Below, one piece after another: positions 61,418 to 64,000 of a stretch of DNA of 64,000 nucleotides; the stretch's first letter is position 1, and the number at the start of each line of letters is the position of its first letter. The stretch comes from Utricularia gibba. Its lineage: Eukaryota > Streptophyta > Magnoliopsida > Lamiales > Lentibulariaceae. The position numbers and the translations under genes are program-made. The notes under the pieces were generated by a model that saw only the letters and a program-made list of their open reading frames with translations, was not told where the DNA came from and did not search any database. The stretch is from assembly GCA_002189035.1 (NCBI GenBank), contig CM007989.1:6553501-6617500 (forward strand), in the 5' to 3' direction.

Positions 61418-62548
61418 TTTCGAAATTCCGTGAGGCGTGAAATGAACTCACCTTTTTGCTGTTGTGGTGGCGAGGACGTGTGTTTGAAAATCAAGTTACA
61501 AAAGCCAATGGCTATTGAATTAGATTATTTTTTTTGTTTTTTGGATTATAAAAGATATTTTCCAATTAAAAATTAAATGGAGGGAATTTAATTTATTTTT
61601 TCAATTTCAAAAAATATTAAGAAAAAAACCAGAACTAAAAATCTCAAAAATAAAAAAATTATAATTTTCACATGCTATAGTCCAAGCTATAGTTGAAATG
61701 GAAACCTAATCGAATGTGACGTTCTATTTCGATTTTCTTGAATTTGATTAAACCCAATAGCTCGTAATTTCATATGTTCAATTCGTATTTAAAACCAAAA
61801 CCAAGATTCGTCAATTTCGATATTCAACTCTACGGGTTTTCAATTTAGTTCCAAAGAACTAACAATTATCTACATTTTTTATAACCTTATTGAATAAAAA
61901 GCTATATTTTTGGTAACTTTATCCACAAGGGATCAATGCAACTTGCCAGCAACAAACTTTAATATCTTTCTGATGACGTTGTCTCATTCACAAGGTACTT
62001 TTCCATTGAAAATTATCTTGAGATATTAATATTCTTTTTTAGAAAGAAAAATGATCAATTTTAAATTCCAGAAATACTCACTTGGGCAGGCCGTACCGTG
62101 AAATCATTAATGGGCCAATAATTGGGCCTCAGACCGATGAATCCGCGTTCCGAAACTAATGATGTTGTCTGGGTCTGGGAGTGGGAGCCAGTGCCTTGTG
62201 ATTGAAGGAAGCGGCTACGCAATAGCATCGATGTAGAATTGGAAAGAAGGCGATTTCTTTTGGTAGGCTGCCGATCAATTTTGCACGCGCTCTATTTTTT
62301 TTTTTTTTTTGATTCGCTTCCCGGGTTTGATTTTGGTGTGGTTGATTTTGGAAGGATACCGCATTGTTGTACTGATTATCCTTCTTCCGAATGTGACTCA
62401 GGGAGGGATGGCCATGCTTGTATATTGATTTCTACTATCTACTGTTACTTGGGTCATCTAGTCTCTAGATCTGATGAAGTAAGAAGAGGGGTGCTGTATT
62501 TGGAGCTTATTTTTCATACTCAGCTCTGGATAGAGTTTGATTATTTCG
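61418..62548. other. Divergent promoter region between GDU and a nucleotide-sugar transporter
   Basis: AT-rich in the middle. Transcript-like sequence from about 62150, with a long T run at 62295-62310, is probably the leader of the transporter; frames within it match no family. Confidence 0.45.
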
Positions 62549-64000
62549 ATGGAAATCAATCCCAAGAGGTATTTAACTTTTATGTTTCGCCTCACACTTT
62601 TTTGAAGTTTATCCACAATGGTTGTTTTGGATATTTAATCTGCTAGTCTCCTTTAGGAGGGCGATGCTTCCATTGGAGATTCTATTGAGTAATTTGATAT
62701 TCAAGGGCAGATATGCAATGTGTTGTCCTTTAATGATTATTTGCTACGTGCTGCAGCTTAATTGCCGCTACGGCATATGGGTTTGCGTCAATGGCAATGG
62801 TGTTCATCAATAAAGCTGTGTTGATGCAGTATTCTCACTCGATGACTCTTCTCACACTTCAGGTAAATCACATAAAGCTGTGTTGTAGCCCTTTCTGCCT
62901 AGTTGATTGACCGGTGTTTCTTTTTTATATTGTTTGAGTTTCTACCAGCAATTGATGACATGTTTGCTTATACACTTTGCCAAAGTTATGGGGTACACAA
63001 AATCCAGAGACTTCAACTTGGAAACTGCTAAAAAACTTTTAGTAGTTTCCTTATTCTATAATGCAAATGTGGCCTTCGCATTAGCAAGCTTGAAGGGAGT
63101 TAATATTCCCATGTACATAGCCATCAAGAGGCTCACTCCGTTGGCTGTTCTTGTGGCTGGTCTCTTTACTGGAAAACGAAGGCCTACAAAGCAGGTTATC
63201 ATTGCTCTCTACAGCCGTTTTGAATTATAACATTGCTTCTCAACCAGCTCGTGGCTTCTTCTCAAAATCTTCAGGTCACTTTTTCTGTGATTCTGACTGC
63301 TGCTGGATGCCTTGTAGCTGCACTTGGAGACTTCTCTTTTGATCTTTTCGGCTATGCCATGGCATTCACTTCTGTTTTCTTCCAGGTGAACGAGTTTCTT
63401 GTTACAATAACGTGTAAACTCGATTGATGATCTACTCACAAGTCTGTATGCAGACAATGTATCTCTTGTTAGTGGAGAAATCTGGTGCAGAAGACGGACT
63501 CTCTTCCATTGAAATCATGTTCTACAACAGCATTTTGTCTCTACCATTTCTAATGTTCCTCATAATAGCTACCGGTGAATTCCCAGGATCCATGGCAGTT
63601 CTATACGAAAAGGTAAGCTTAGCATTACAACAAGAGCCACCACCAACACATCTTTTATATACTGATATTTTTCGCTCTGTGAGCAGAGTGGCTCATTGTA
63701 CTTCACCGTGATTCTGCTTCTGTCATTGGTGATGGGGATCGTGCTGAACTACACAATGTTCCTATGCACAATTGTCAACTCAGCGTTAACCACAACAATA
63801 GTGGGAGTACTGAAAGGAGTTGGCTCCACAGTCAGTTTCTGAGACATGAACTTCTTACACTCTGTGGCTTGCTGCTCCTTCATGTCACTGATCCTCCAAT
63901 TTCTTCAACAGGTACTCGGCTTCTTCGTGCTCGGAGGAGTTCAAGTTCGTGCACTTAACGTCATTGGGCTGATAATCAACACATCAGGTGGTGTTTGGTA
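62549..64000 (+). CDS. Nucleotide-sugar transporter, SLC35D/UTR7-like (partial, runs off the window)
   Basis: Golgi-type transporter resembling Arabidopsis At4g31600/At5g55950, annotated by relation to animal UDP-glucuronate/UDP-GalNAc carriers; the substrate here is not shown. Exons: 62549-62568, 62657-62688, 62757-62862, 62949-63194, 63275-63385, 63454-63612, 63687-63830 and 63912 to beyond 64000. From the second exon on, all joins are in phase: GDASIGDSIDLIAATAYGFA, SMAMVFINKAVLMQYSHSMT, FYNANVAFALASLKGVNIPM, YIAIKRLTPLAVLVAGLFTG, SGAEDGLSSIEIMFYNSIL, IVNSALTTTIVGVLKGVGST and VRALNVIGLIINTSGGVW. The short first exon (MEIN then PK or, with one extra C at 62561-62563, PQE) is out of phase by one base as written. 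Either one C is missing or the start lies elsewhere. It is not the same subgroup as the transporter at the left end. Confidence 0.9.

Overview
This is a nuclear segment from a flowering plant. The coding genes have spliceosomal introns and belong to plant families: expansin, TBL29-type xylan O-acetyltransferase, phytocyanin, CONSTANS-like factor, P-class PPR protein, glutamine dumper, a ubiquitin-RUB fusion, and a plastid-type uroporphyrinogen decarboxylase. There is also a plant-type U1 snRNA gene with an upstream sequence element, plus Ty1-copia, Cassandra-like and Harbinger-like mobile DNA. I could not assign a species. AT-rich intergenic DNA alternates with compact genes, about one gene per 3 kb outside the repeat blocks.

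Layout. 0-4 kb: a nucleotide-sugar transporter (+), a GH17 glucanase-like gene (-) and a U1 snRNA gene (+). 4-8 kb: decayed Ty1-copia DNA carrying an inverted solo LTR. 9-12 kb: a DUF8204-like gene (+) and a Yippee gene (-), tail to tail. 13-18 kb: a Ty1-copia element with a 5-bp target-site duplication. 19-24 kb: PI-PLC (+) and an SCP/NIF-type phosphatase (-). 25-27 kb: a CCCH zinc-finger gene (+). 27-31 kb: repeats with a 5S-bearing Cassandra-like LTR. 31-37 kb: TBL29, a phytocyanin and apyrase 7 (all +). 38-43.6 kb: a WUN1-like gene (-), a Harbinger-type MITE and uroporphyrinogen decarboxylase (-). 45-54 kb: expansin (-), glutathione peroxidase (-), AIP2 RING E3 ligase (+) and ubiquitin-RUB (-). 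55-64 kb: a CONSTANS-like gene (-), a PPR gene (-), glutamine dumper (-) and a second nucleotide-sugar transporter (+) that runs off the end.

The genes do not form one pathway. Several act on the cell wall or secretory system (two nucleotide-sugar transporters, xylan acetylation, expansin, GH17, a Golgi-type apyrase), but this need not mean a functional cluster. Exon joins were placed by hand from GT-AG borders, reading frame and remembered family patterns; most sum to an exact number of codons.

The most consistent oddity is that at least nine genes between about 27 and 63 kb are in frame only if one missing base is allowed, usually in or beside a run of C or G. Undercalled homopolymers in a long-read assembly are the simplest explanation. 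I saw no clear candidate for a new multi-gene biological system.
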